Shown: piece by piece, positions 1 to 4,860 of the stretch
Position numbering within the stretch: the first letter of the stretch is position 1
How the letters are laid out: every line of letters starts with the position of its first letter
Assembly (NCBI GenBank): GCA_030604325.1
Contig: JAUVWC010000123.1
Span: 1 to 5,195, forward strand
From: Candidatus Zixiibacteriota bacterium
Lineage (GTDB): Bacteria > Blakebacterota > Blakebacteria > Blakebacterales > Blakebacteraceae
Reading direction: 5' to 3'
DNA length: 5,195 nucleotides
Translations under genes and position numbers: made by a program
The notes under the pieces: generated by a model
Databases searched by the model: none
What the model was told of the DNA's origin: nothing
The model's input: the letters and a program-made list of their open reading frames with translations, nothing else

Positions 1-360
1 GTCACCCTGCAGGAACGACCGGCAGAGGATTCCCGCACAAGGCCGGAGAGGGAGGAGCACAAGGCCGACAAGCTCGGTCTGGAGGTCGCCGACCTCACCC
101 GGCAGCAGGTCCGGGAACTCGAATTCACCGGTGAGGGTGTATTGGTAACGTCGGTGGAGAGATTCGGTCCGGCCTACGATGTCGGTATCGTGCGGGGGAT
201 TGTCATTGTTGAGGTGGACGGTGAGCCGGTCTCGGATGTTGAGGACTACGAGCGGATTCTCAAAGAACTCACCTCCGGCGATTATGTGATGATCCGCGTC
301 TACAACCATAGTCAACAGGAAGGGTACCGGTACAGAACCGATGCCGTTCGCGTACGCTGA
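1..360 (+). CDS. HtrA/DegP-family serine protease, C-terminal fragment (last PDZ domain)
   Basis: The frame is open from base 1 and ends at TGA 358-360, giving the last 119 residues of a longer protein; the protease domain lies outside the window. The first residues, VTLQERPAED, look like the end of a preceding PDZ domain in Do-type proteases, where a VTLGERP-like strand closes PDZ1. After a charged linker (about residues 9-24) a PDZ domain follows: LGLEVADLT at 25-33, the GVLVTSV strand at 46-52, and IVIVEVDGEPVSDVEDY from 67. Family members are periplasmic protease-chaperones that degrade misfolded envelope proteins, with PDZ domains controlling substrate binding and oligomer state. The usual PAxxAGLxxGDVI element is altered here: PAYDVGIVRGIVI, with Ile67 in place of the common Asp. 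The tail after the domain is short and basic. The family call is fairly secure from the two-PDZ arrangement; another PDZ protease with the same layout cannot be excluded. Confidence 0.75.
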   Translation, partial: VTLQERPAEDSRTRPEREEHKADKLGLEVADLTRQQVRELEFTGEGVLVTSVERFGPAYDVGIVRGIVIVEVDGEPVSDVEDYERILKELTSGDYVMIRVYNHSQQEGYRYRTDAVRVR

Positions 361-411
361 ACGGGCTTGCACCCGTCAGTTCTCCGCTAAGCGCTCGAAC
401 GTCAGAGTAGG

Positions 412-463
412 GGGGCGCGGAGGAAAGAGGCTGGCAGTCTCCGGCGCCCCTGCTATATTTTTG
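412..463 (+). terminator. Probable intrinsic terminator hairpin after the protease gene
   Basis: Bases 412-422 pair with 439-450 to form 11 base pairs, ten of them G-C, with one bulged G (443) and a 16-base loop. The 3' arm is followed by TGCTATATTTTT, which is T-rich although the T run starts several bases after the stem. This lies about 50 bases after the protease stop and before the next gene, where a terminator is expected. The delayed T run makes it imperfect, and the same bases carry the promoter for the next operon. Confidence 0.4.
431..459 (+). promoter_or_regulatory. Predicted sigma70-type promoter with extended -10, for the pilin-like/fmdB operon
   Basis: A -35-like CTGGCA (431-436, four of six to TTGACA) is followed by a 17-base spacer and TATATT (454-459), preceded by TG at 451-452 with one base between, an extended -10. 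Transcription would begin near 466, giving a leader of about 80 bases before the ATG at 549. The region is an AT-rich island in GC-rich DNA. The -35 falls in the loop of the hairpin at 412-450. A second possible -10, TAAAAT at 471-476, lacks a good -35. Confidence 0.5.
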
Positions 464-502
464 CGTTTGATAAAATTGATACGAGGACAAGGGGGTCCAC
501 CG

Positions 503-529
503 CAGGCCCGGAGATGCTACGGGGCCCTG
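503..529 (+). promoter_or_regulatory. Leader hairpin just upstream of the pilin-like gene
   Basis: GGCCC (505-509) pairs with GGGCC (522-526), and the stem extends by A504-T528 and C503-G529 around a bulged C527. It sits 7 bases before the Shine-Dalgarno AAGGAG (537-542), so it could protect the transcript end or affect translation. Nothing in the sequence shows which, and a short GC-rich stem could occur by chance. Confidence 0.25.
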
Positions 530-548
530 ACGCTTTAAGGAGTCGAGG

Positions 549-992
549 ATGCGTCGTCTCACCGCTCAGACCGGAGTCAACTACATACAGGTGCTGCTCG
601 TCATCGTGACGGCGGGCATCATCGGCGCCCTCGTGGTTCCCTTCCTGCTCAACCAGGGGATGGAGGAGCTGCAGGAGTTTGCCAGGGAGAGGGCCGAACG
701 CCTGGCGCTGGCCCAGGAGGAGTACTACGCCACCCACGGCGTATTCACCATGGAGAGGGATTCACTGCTGACCGTCCTCCCCGACTCTTCCTACTTCCTC
801 GATCCCACCACCGACACGGAATTCATGATCGGTACGGCCAATGCGGGGCAGGATTACTCTATCTCTTCCACCGGGGATTTCTACCTCCTCGTGGTAACCG
901 AAGACCGCCTGGATAAGCTTCAGGAGGCCAGGCAGGCCTGGCATCAGTACCAGCAAGACCTCATAGAACAAAGCCGACGGCGCAGGCCTTAG
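549..992 (+). CDS. Type IV pilin/pseudopilin-like membrane protein
   Basis: The start is set by AAGGAG (537-542), six bases before ATG; stop TAG at 990-992; 147 residues. The N-terminus matches a class III prepilin signal in layout: basic leader MRRLTAQTG, putative cleavage after Gly9, then an uninterrupted hydrophobic helix (about 10-35). Numbering from Val10 as +1, Pro31 falls at +22, the position of the conserved kink proline of type IV pilins. The following segment, LALAQEEYYATHGVFT (about 52-67), is a common pilin/pseudopilin pattern, and a short Ser/Thr-rich beta-like region follows. Position +5 is Gln14 rather than the conserved Glu, and +1 is Val rather than Phe or Met. The C-terminus is an amphipathic helix ending in RRRRP. 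Family knowledge suggests a minor subunit of a type IV pilus or type II secretion pseudopilus. No assembly ATPase, platform protein or prepilin peptidase is in the window, so a simple single-pass inner-membrane protein is the alternative. The stop codon shares bases with the inverted-repeat element that follows. Confidence 0.6.
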   Translation: MRRLTAQTGVNYIQVLLVIVTAGIIGALVVPFLLNQGMEELQEFARERAERLALAQEEYYATHGVFTMERDSLLTVLPDSSYFLDPTTDTEFMIGTANAGQDYSISSTGDFYLLVVTEDRLDKLQEARQAWHQYQQDLIEQSRRRRP

Positions 993-1236
993 TGCACCGC
1001 TCCGTAATTACGGTGATGTATCGAGAGTGCCGAGGCGGTCGGCCAGCAAGGCACGAGGAGGAGGGATAACGGTGGCCAGGAGCCTGCCGGTGAGACAGAC
1101 GACAGCGAGGGTGACGCCGGCGCCAGCCGCAGCCGGAGCGTGTCACCGGCAGACTCCTTGTGCTACGACGAGCAACGCGGCTGGCCGGAATGCATCGGCG
1201 CTTGAATGCCAGCGTAATTGCGGAACGGTGTACTAA
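989..1236. mobile_element. MITE-like foldback element with about 24-base terminal inverted repeats
   Basis: Bases 989-1012 pair with 1213-1236: of 24 positions, 21 are Watson-Crick, two are G-T (994/1231, 1005/1220) and one is a mismatch (1000/1225). Further complementary blocks lie in order inside: 1027-1033 with 1195-1201, 1040-1047 with 1180-1187 (perfect, 8 bp), 1078-1096 with 1140-1158 (17 of 19) and 1117-1121 with 1132-1136. The whole 248 bases thus fold into one long rod. There is no convincing ORF inside. Each end has a TA (990-991 and 1234-1235), as expected for insertion at TA by IS630/Tc1-mariner-type transposases. Deleting 992-1233 and one TA rejoins the flanks as CCT TAA AGAA GTG, keeping both neighbouring genes intact. 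This supports a non-autonomous insertion in an operon. The TA lies within the palindrome, so it is only weak proof of a target duplication. A structured RNA or post-transcriptional processing site is the alternative. Confidence 0.6.
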
Positions 1237-1240
1237 AGAA

Positions 1241-1564
1241 GTGCCCACCTACGAATACGAGTGCCTCGAGAACGGTCACCGGTTCGAAGAGTTCCAGTCG
1301 ATGACCGAACCGCCCCTGACTAAATGTCCTATATGCGGTGGGCAGGTGCGCCGACTTATCGGCAGCGGGGCGGGCATCCTGTTCAAAGGTTCCGGCTTCT
1401 ACCAGACAGACTACCGGAGCCAAGGGTACCGCGAGGCGGAGAAGGCGGAGTCCCCCGCGAAGGATGGCTCCGGCACACCGGCCCCAAAGAGCACCGATCC
1501 CCCGCGGAAGGAATCCGCCCCTGACGGGAAGGGATCGGATTCGGCCTCGGAGAGCATGGAATAG
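1241..1564 (+). CDS. FmdB-family zinc-ribbon regulatory-like protein, variant
   Basis: The start is placed at GTG 1241 because FmdB proteins begin MPTYEY and the reading here is VPTYEYEC (initiator Val read as Met); longer in-frame starts would translate the inverted-repeat arm. It has 107 residues. The zinc-ribbon core covers residues 1-60: YEYEC, GHRFEEFQSM, PPLTKCPICGG, VRRLIGSGAGILFKGSGFY and TDYRS, closely following the family. The usual pattern has two CxxC pairs. Here the second pair is intact (Cys29, Cys32), but the first is Cys8 with Asn11 where the second Cys is expected; His13 might complete a site. Residues 61-107 form a low-complexity tail rich in Ser, Pro, Lys, Asp and Glu, common in the family and likely disordered. 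FmdB was named from a putative regulator of formamidase genes; the true role of most members is unknown. No good Shine-Dalgarno precedes the GTG (only AAAGAA), consistent with translation once coupled to the upstream gene. The next gene begins on the base after this stop. Confidence 0.85.
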   Translation: MPTYEYECLENGHRFEEFQSMTEPPLTKCPICGGQVRRLIGSGAGILFKGSGFYQTDYRSQGYREAEKAESPAKDGSGTPAPKSTDPPRKESAPDGKGSDSASESME

Positions 1565-1990
1565 ATGGCCCGGTCGGGTTCGGCATTTCGCAGGGCTGGC
1601 ATCACCCTTCTTGTTGGGGGCATTCTGCTGGTTTCCTCATGCGGGGCAAGGGACTGGCAGAATGAGTTGGATACCGCTGTAAGCGCCTCGTCCCAGGGGC
1701 CGGAGCAACTGGTCAAGCGGCTGGAGGAGTTTCTCGACAAGGATCCTCCGTTGAAATATGCCAGCGAGGTCCGCTTCACCATTGGATTTACCTATGCAGA
1801 GGGGCTCCACCAGTACAGAGAGGCCCGTCGCTGGTTCACCGAGCTGCTCGACAGCGACCCCGACGGCGCTTGGGCTGAAGAGGCGCAGTGGATGCTGGAG
1901 AACATGGAGAAGGGTGCCGAGGAGCTGCTTCCCGAGCTCAGAGAAGAGGTCCCTCCGCCCCGCCGGCGGCAAACCGGGAGTCTCAAATGA
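1565..1990 (+). CDS. Small lipoprotein with TPR-like repeat
   Basis: ATG 1565 directly follows the fmdB stop (1562-1564) with no gap, and GGAGAG at 1549-1554 lies 10 bases upstream, so the two genes are probably co-translated. The 141-residue product has a basic N-terminus (RRAG), a hydrophobic segment 13-23 and a lipobox VSSC with Cys26, predicting lipidation and membrane anchoring. The mature part is about 115 residues. Residues 47-58 (EQLVKRLEEFLD) and 66-111 (ASEVRFTIGFTYAEGLHQYR, then EARRWFTELLDSDPDGAWAE) have the helix spacing and A/G/Y/P positions of a tetratricopeptide repeat, like those in BamD/YfiO and CpoB but with only one to one and a half repeats. The C-terminus is a Glu-rich helix and a proline/arginine tail. 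Known relatives act as scaffolds in envelope assembly; the partner here cannot be read from the sequence. It is too short to be a full BamD, which usually has five repeats. Confidence 0.75.
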   Translation: MARSGSAFRRAGITLLVGGILLVSSCGARDWQNELDTAVSASSQGPEQLVKRLEEFLDKDPPLKYASEVRFTIGFTYAEGLHQYREARRWFTELLDSDPDGAWAEEAQWMLENMEKGAEELLPELREEVPPPRRRQTGSLK

Positions 1991-2046
1991 GTACCGCAAC
2001 AGAAATGCCTCCCACCGGAGCGGCCGGCAGAAGGCATCTCTGTTGA
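1987..2046 (+). CDS. Possible 19-residue ORF overlapping the lipoprotein stop
   Basis: ATG 1987-1989 overlaps the lipoprotein TGA as ATGA, the classic arrangement for translational coupling, and runs to TGA 2044-2046. The product would be MSTATEMPPTGAAGRRHLC. It has no recognised domain, membrane segment or strong Shine-Dalgarno of its own. It may be a real small coupled peptide, the stub of a gene lost downstream, or chance, since any gene ending AATGA creates such a start. Confidence 0.2.
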   Translation: MSTATEMPPTGAAGRRHLC

Positions 2047-2067
2047 AAACTCCAGGGGATGGCTTGC

Positions 2068-2094
2068 GGAGAAAGGCGACGCCTCTCCTCTGTT
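2068..2094 (+). terminator. Weak terminator-like hairpin after the fmdB/lipoprotein operon
   Basis: GGAG (2068-2071) pairs with CTCC (2085-2088), and AGGC (2074-2077) with GCCT (2081-2084), with a two-base AA bulge and a GAC loop. TCTGTTA follows. The place, about 80 bases after the lipoprotein stop and before a possible new promoter, suits a terminator, but the T tract is poor. Confidence 0.3.
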
Positions 2095-2106
2095 ACCATA
2101 AGGGCT

Positions 2107-2134
2107 TTTAAAGGCGCCGGCCCCATTTTATCAT
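2107..2134 (+). promoter_or_regulatory. Predicted sigma70-type promoter for the DNRLRE-lipoprotein/barrel operon
   Basis: TTTAAA (2107-2112, four of six to the -35 consensus), a 16-base spacer and TATCAT (2129-2134, five of six to the -10 consensus) lie in an AT-rich patch of the 218-base gap. Transcription would start near 2141. The alternative CATAAT (2224-2229) has no matching -35. The call rests on consensus matching alone. Confidence 0.35.
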
Positions 2135-2139
2135 CGCTG

Positions 2140-2259
2140 CCGTAAGCTACGGAACACTAGAGGGTGTCGGTCGTTTACGGGTCACGGCGACACATTCAGG
2201 GACCGAGGCCGACCCTCATACTACATAATGTAAACGGCCTTTCTCAGGGGCCGATCCCC
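2140..2259 (+). promoter_or_regulatory. Structured non-coding leader with competing stem-loops
   Basis: This part of the intergenic gap carries several stems. A perfect 5-bp hairpin with a 3-base loop lies at 2140-2152. Segment 2164-2169 pairs perfectly with 2188-2193. The same bases can instead pair within 2160-2170 with 2209-2217 (9 bp, two-base bulge), or 2168-2172 with 2201-2205. Segment 2171-2178 can pair with 2230-2237. Near the gene, 2235-2239 pairs with 2249-2253, competing with 2247-2250 against 2256-2259. Mutually exclusive pairings are typical of attenuators and riboswitches, but no known class motif is recognised and there is no clear ligand signature. GC-rich DNA gives some stems by chance. 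Confidence 0.3.
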
Positions 2260-2264
2260 CGGCA

Positions 2265-3536
2265 GTGTTGATTGTGAGGAATCCAGCCGGTAAGAGCAAG
2301 GTAAAAGCAACATCTAAACCTACGGTAGGCAGCAGGTTGAAGGACGCTAACTCCGGGCATTTTTGTGGTAGTCATCGGTGGAGGGCCGTGGTGGCTCTTC
2401 CGGTTGTTCTGCTCATTGGGTGCAGCATGGGCGCCGACAACCAGGCGGGATTCGAGTATACCGGCCGTGGGCCGAGCTCGATTTTGAGCGATACACTGAC
2501 CGTGACCGGCACTGATACCACCTGGATGGTCGATCTATCCCTGGAGGAATCTCCCCGTCTCTTCGTAGGGGAGTTCGGCGGTTACGAAGCAGCAGCCCTG
2601 ATCCGGTTCGCTGATTTCCCCGTCGGTGCCCAGGTGGTGCAGGCGCGGCTCATCTTCCGGGGTGTCGAGGCCGACGCGTCCGGCGACTCCACCGATACCA
2701 TTGATCTTTCCCTCTACCGGGTCACGGCCGCATGGGATTCCTCGTGGACGGGGAAGGATCTTCCCGGTCTCTCATCCGGTCTGGGCGAGCTGCTGGCCGA
2801 GGCCCACATACCTCTGAGTGCCATTGCCGATACCTTCAGCTTCTCTATGCCGGCCGACCTGTTGCAGAGCTGGGTGGATGATGCCGCCAGTGCAGCCCGA
2901 GGTGTGGCCCTGATGGCTGCTTCCCCCGCACCGTTCTTCCTCCATCTCGACTCAGCTGAGGCGCTCAGGGACGGCCGGCCGAAGCTGAAGTTACGCTACG
3001 TCCCATCGGGTGGTGGAAATGTCAGGGAGGAGGAGCTGACACCGGCTATGGACCTGTCGCTGGTGACTTTCGCTGATGCCCCGACTGTCGACGAGCTGTG
3101 GGTGGGGCGGGGCACTCCCTACCGGACTCTACTGACCTTCGATGTCTCCCATTTTCCGACGGGGATCACGGTGAACCGGGCGGTGCTGCGGCTGGGAGTG
3201 CGGCAGAATGAGGCTGTTACGGACGGGGTGGCGATAGTCGCCGCTCTTCCTCTCTCACAGGAGCCGTGGTATCTGATGATCAACGAAACCATGACCCCTG
3301 GAACAACGAGCTACAGTACACTTGTAGCCCTGTCGGACAGCACGGCTAGCTTGGTCGTGACGAGCGCGGCGGCGGCTCATTTCCCGAAGAATCTGCCGCA
3401 GCTCGGCCTGATGCTGGTTGCGGTGGGAGAAGGCAGCGGAATAGGCATGATCAAGCTCTGGGACAGCACAGCCGAGTCCCAGAAACTGGCCAGGCTGGAG
3501 ATCATTTACTCGCTTCCCTCGGGGATGACGCCGTGA
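2265..3536 (+). CDS. Lipoprotein with two DNRLRE-like beta-sandwich domains
   Basis: This is a 423-residue frame from GTG 2265, but the true start is uncertain. The lipobox LIGC places the lipidated Cys at residue 53 of this reading, much deeper than usual, and codons before about 2337 have low third-position GC, unlike the rest. TTG 2337 would give a 28-residue signal peptide with a basic n-region (HRWR); GTG 2388 has GGAGG upstream but leaves no basic residues. The mature protein has two similar halves. Each has a strand pattern like 'LIRFADFPVGAQVVQARLIF' (about 113-132) and 'LLTFDVSHFPTGITVNRAVL' (289-308), and each ends in a closing strand (KLKLRYV at 240-246; LARLEIIYSL at 408-417). Allowing for divergence, this is the layout of DNRLRE/CBM96-type domains found in secreted and surface proteins, some of which bind carbohydrate. 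The stop overlaps the next start as GTGA, indicating tight coupling with the barrel protein. A role as its surface partner is inference. Confidence 0.7.
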   Translation: MLIVRNPAGKSKVKATSKPTVGSRLKDANSGHFCGSHRWRAVVALPVVLLIGCSMGADNQAGFEYTGRGPSSILSDTLTVTGTDTTWMVDLSLEESPRLFVGEFGGYEAAALIRFADFPVGAQVVQARLIFRGVEADASGDSTDTIDLSLYRVTAAWDSSWTGKDLPGLSSGLGELLAEAHIPLSAIADTFSFSMPADLLQSWVDDAASAARGVALMAASPAPFFLHLDSAEALRDGRPKLKLRYVPSGGGNVREEELTPAMDLSLVTFADAPTVDELWVGRGTPYRTLLTFDVSHFPTGITVNRAVLRLGVRQNEAVTDGVAIVAALPLSQEPWYLMINETMTPGTTSYSTLVALSDSTASLVVTSAAAAHFPKNLPQLGLMLVAVGEGSGIGMIKLWDSTAESQKLARLEIIYSLPSGMTP

Positions 3537-4822
3537 GCACTCCCCGTCTGCACCCCCTCCGTTCTGTTGCAGGACTCTCGCTTCCGGCTGCGGTGCTTAT
3601 AGTGGTAATGCTCATTCCTGCCGGGGCATCAGCGCAGACCGCTTTCGGCCTCAGATGGTATGGAGAGGTCCGCCCGCCCGCCACTGCGCGGGCACTGGCC
3701 CTTGGGGGAGTGACGGCGGTATCGCCGTGGGGAAAGGAACCGGCGGCTGTGGGACAGCGAAATCCGGCTCTGATGGCTCTTGCCGAAAGAGTGCTCTACG
3801 GCATTTCATGGGAAGTGGGTCACCTCTCCGGCTCATACCCCGACGGTGCGGGCAGTCTGTGGCAGAGCGGGCCGAGGATGGTGGGGCTTGTGCTGCCTCT
3901 GGGGGGCGGGATCGCCATCGGGGGTAGCCTGCAGGGTCTTACCGCCGCCGAGTTTGAAATCCACAAAGAAGGAGCGGGGCCCGACGGGGTGCCGGTCCAT
4001 TTCAGCTACCGGGGCACCGGTGGGCTGAGCCAGGCGGTGGTCGGCATTGCCTGCAGGCTTCCTGCGGGTATTGGAGCGGTGGGCCTGGAGGCTGATATCC
4101 TCTTCGGCTCGCTGAAACAGGAATGGCGCATAGACTTCGAATCTGCCGATTACAGGGATACCTCGGACCGCCTGCACCGCCAGCACGTGGGAAGCCGGTG
4201 GACGGCTGGAGTTCAGCTTGCGCCCCTATCGCGCTTCCGTTTGGGGGCCGCCGTCAGCACCAGGGGCTCACTCGACGTGAAGCATATCTATGTGACCAGA
4301 GATGCCGGCCCCGATACCAGTGATGGAGAGATGAGGATAGGAGGTACGGTTCTGGCAGGTGCAGGCATGCAACTGAACGACCTGTGGGCCGTGTATGCTG
4401 ATTACCGCCGGGCCGCCTGGGATCGTACCGAGTGGCTGCAGGAGCCGGCATCGATAACAGGTATGGGCGCCGGCGCTACGGACTTCGACAACTTTTCTGC
4501 CGATTGGGACTTGGGAATTGGCATAGAGCGACAGGCCCGCCCCCCGGATGAGCAGATCTCTTTCTGGGATACACTACCGTTGCGGGCCGGTCTTCGCTGG
4601 GGAGCTATCTATGCGCCAGACCTGGGTGGCGGGAGCATCACCCAGTGGTACGCTACGTTGGGAACTGCCCAACCGATCGGCCGTGTGGGTCGTACCTGGA
4701 TAGACCTGACCCTCCAGTTCGGCGGCCGCTCCTCAGATACTTCCCCGGCGCGGGAGGGCTTCTGGAGAATTCAGATCGGGATCACCGGAGCCGAACGCTG
4801 GTTCCTGCCGCCGCAACGATGA
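3533..4822 (+). CDS. Outer-membrane beta-barrel protein, PorV/FadL-like
   Basis: GTG 3533 overlaps the preceding TGA by four bases, with GGGGA at 3521-3525 as ribosome site. The 429-residue product has a Sec signal peptide: basic start (RLHPLR), hydrophobic core about 12-30 and an ASA cleavage motif before Gln35. Just after it, residues 52-80 contain ARALALGGVTAV and QRNPALMAL, which resemble the conserved start of PorV/FadL/UPF0164-type barrels (ARALGMGGAxxA, then xxNPAgL). The rest consists of alternating short amphipathic strands with Gly/aromatic residues, for example LGIGIERQA, LRAGLRWGAIYA, TWIDLTLQFGG and FWRIQIGITG, as expected for a 12- to 14-strand barrel. No Cys lipobox is present. 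The protein ends WFLPPQR, without the C-terminal Phe seen in many proteobacterial barrels, although a final strand (FWRIQIGITG) precedes it. PorV acts in type IX secretion and FadL in hydrophobic-substrate uptake; neither role can be chosen here. The upstream lipoprotein and downstream coiled-coil lipoprotein suggest a surface complex. Confidence 0.7.
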   Translation: MSTPRLHPLRSVAGLSLPAAVLIVVMLIPAGASAQTAFGLRWYGEVRPPATARALALGGVTAVSPWGKEPAAVGQRNPALMALAERVLYGISWEVGHLSGSYPDGAGSLWQSGPRMVGLVLPLGGGIAIGGSLQGLTAAEFEIHKEGAGPDGVPVHFSYRGTGGLSQAVVGIACRLPAGIGAVGLEADILFGSLKQEWRIDFESADYRDTSDRLHRQHVGSRWTAGVQLAPLSRFRLGAAVSTRGSLDVKHIYVTRDAGPDTSDGEMRIGGTVLAGAGMQLNDLWAVYADYRRAAWDRTEWLQEPASITGMGAGATDFDNFSADWDLGIGIERQARPPDEQISFWDTLPLRAGLRWGAIYAPDLGGGSITQWYATLGTAQPIGRVGRTWIDLTLQFGGRSSDTSPAREGFWRIQIGITGAERWFLPPQR

Positions 4823-4823
4823 A

Positions 4824-4839
4824 TCCGCCCGCGGGCGGA
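4824..4839. repeat. 16-base perfect palindrome between barrel and coiled-coil lipoprotein genes
   Basis: TCCGCCCGCGGGCGGA reads the same on both strands. As RNA it forms a 6-bp G-C-rich stem with a CGCG loop, starting two bases after the barrel stop codon and followed at once by AAAGGAG. No T run follows, so it is not a standard terminator. It could stabilise the upstream mRNA end, lower read-through, or be a dimeric protein-binding site. Confidence 0.6.
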
Positions 4840-4860
4840 AAGGAGCAGGGAGGAATTAAC

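Noticed and set aside
357..379. Hairpin overlapping the protease stop (CTGA-CGGG paired with CCCGTCAG, one bulged A)
   Set aside because: It has an 8-bp stem but no T run after it. The stem at 412-450 with its T-rich tail is the better terminator.
471..476. TAAAAT as an alternative -10 box
   Set aside because: There is no acceptable -35 at 16-18 bases upstream, and the extended -10 at 451-459 is stronger.
1027..1160. Possible RNase P RNA, SRP RNA or tmRNA in the structured region
   Set aside because: None of the conserved core motifs of these RNAs could be found; the region is explained by a simple rod-like palindrome.
1160..1240. N-terminal extension of the FmdB frame by 27 residues
   Set aside because: The extension translates the right arm of the inverted-repeat element, and the FmdB family begins exactly at the PTYEY motif encoded from 1241.
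961..1248. Open frames on both strands across the inverted-repeat region
   Set aside because: They are Arg/Cys-rich readings of a GC-rich palindrome, with no domain and no ribosome site.
2141..2160. Resemblance of CGTAAGCTACGGAAC to the right arm of the inverted-repeat element (CGTAATTGCGGAAC)
   Set aside because: The match is short and gapped, with no partner arm nearby; it is more simply a local 5-bp hairpin.
3502..4451. Long minus-strand and other-frame ORFs inside the barrel gene
   Set aside because: They are compositional shadows of a GC-rich gene; their products lack family motifs, while the + frame has a signal peptide and barrel pattern.
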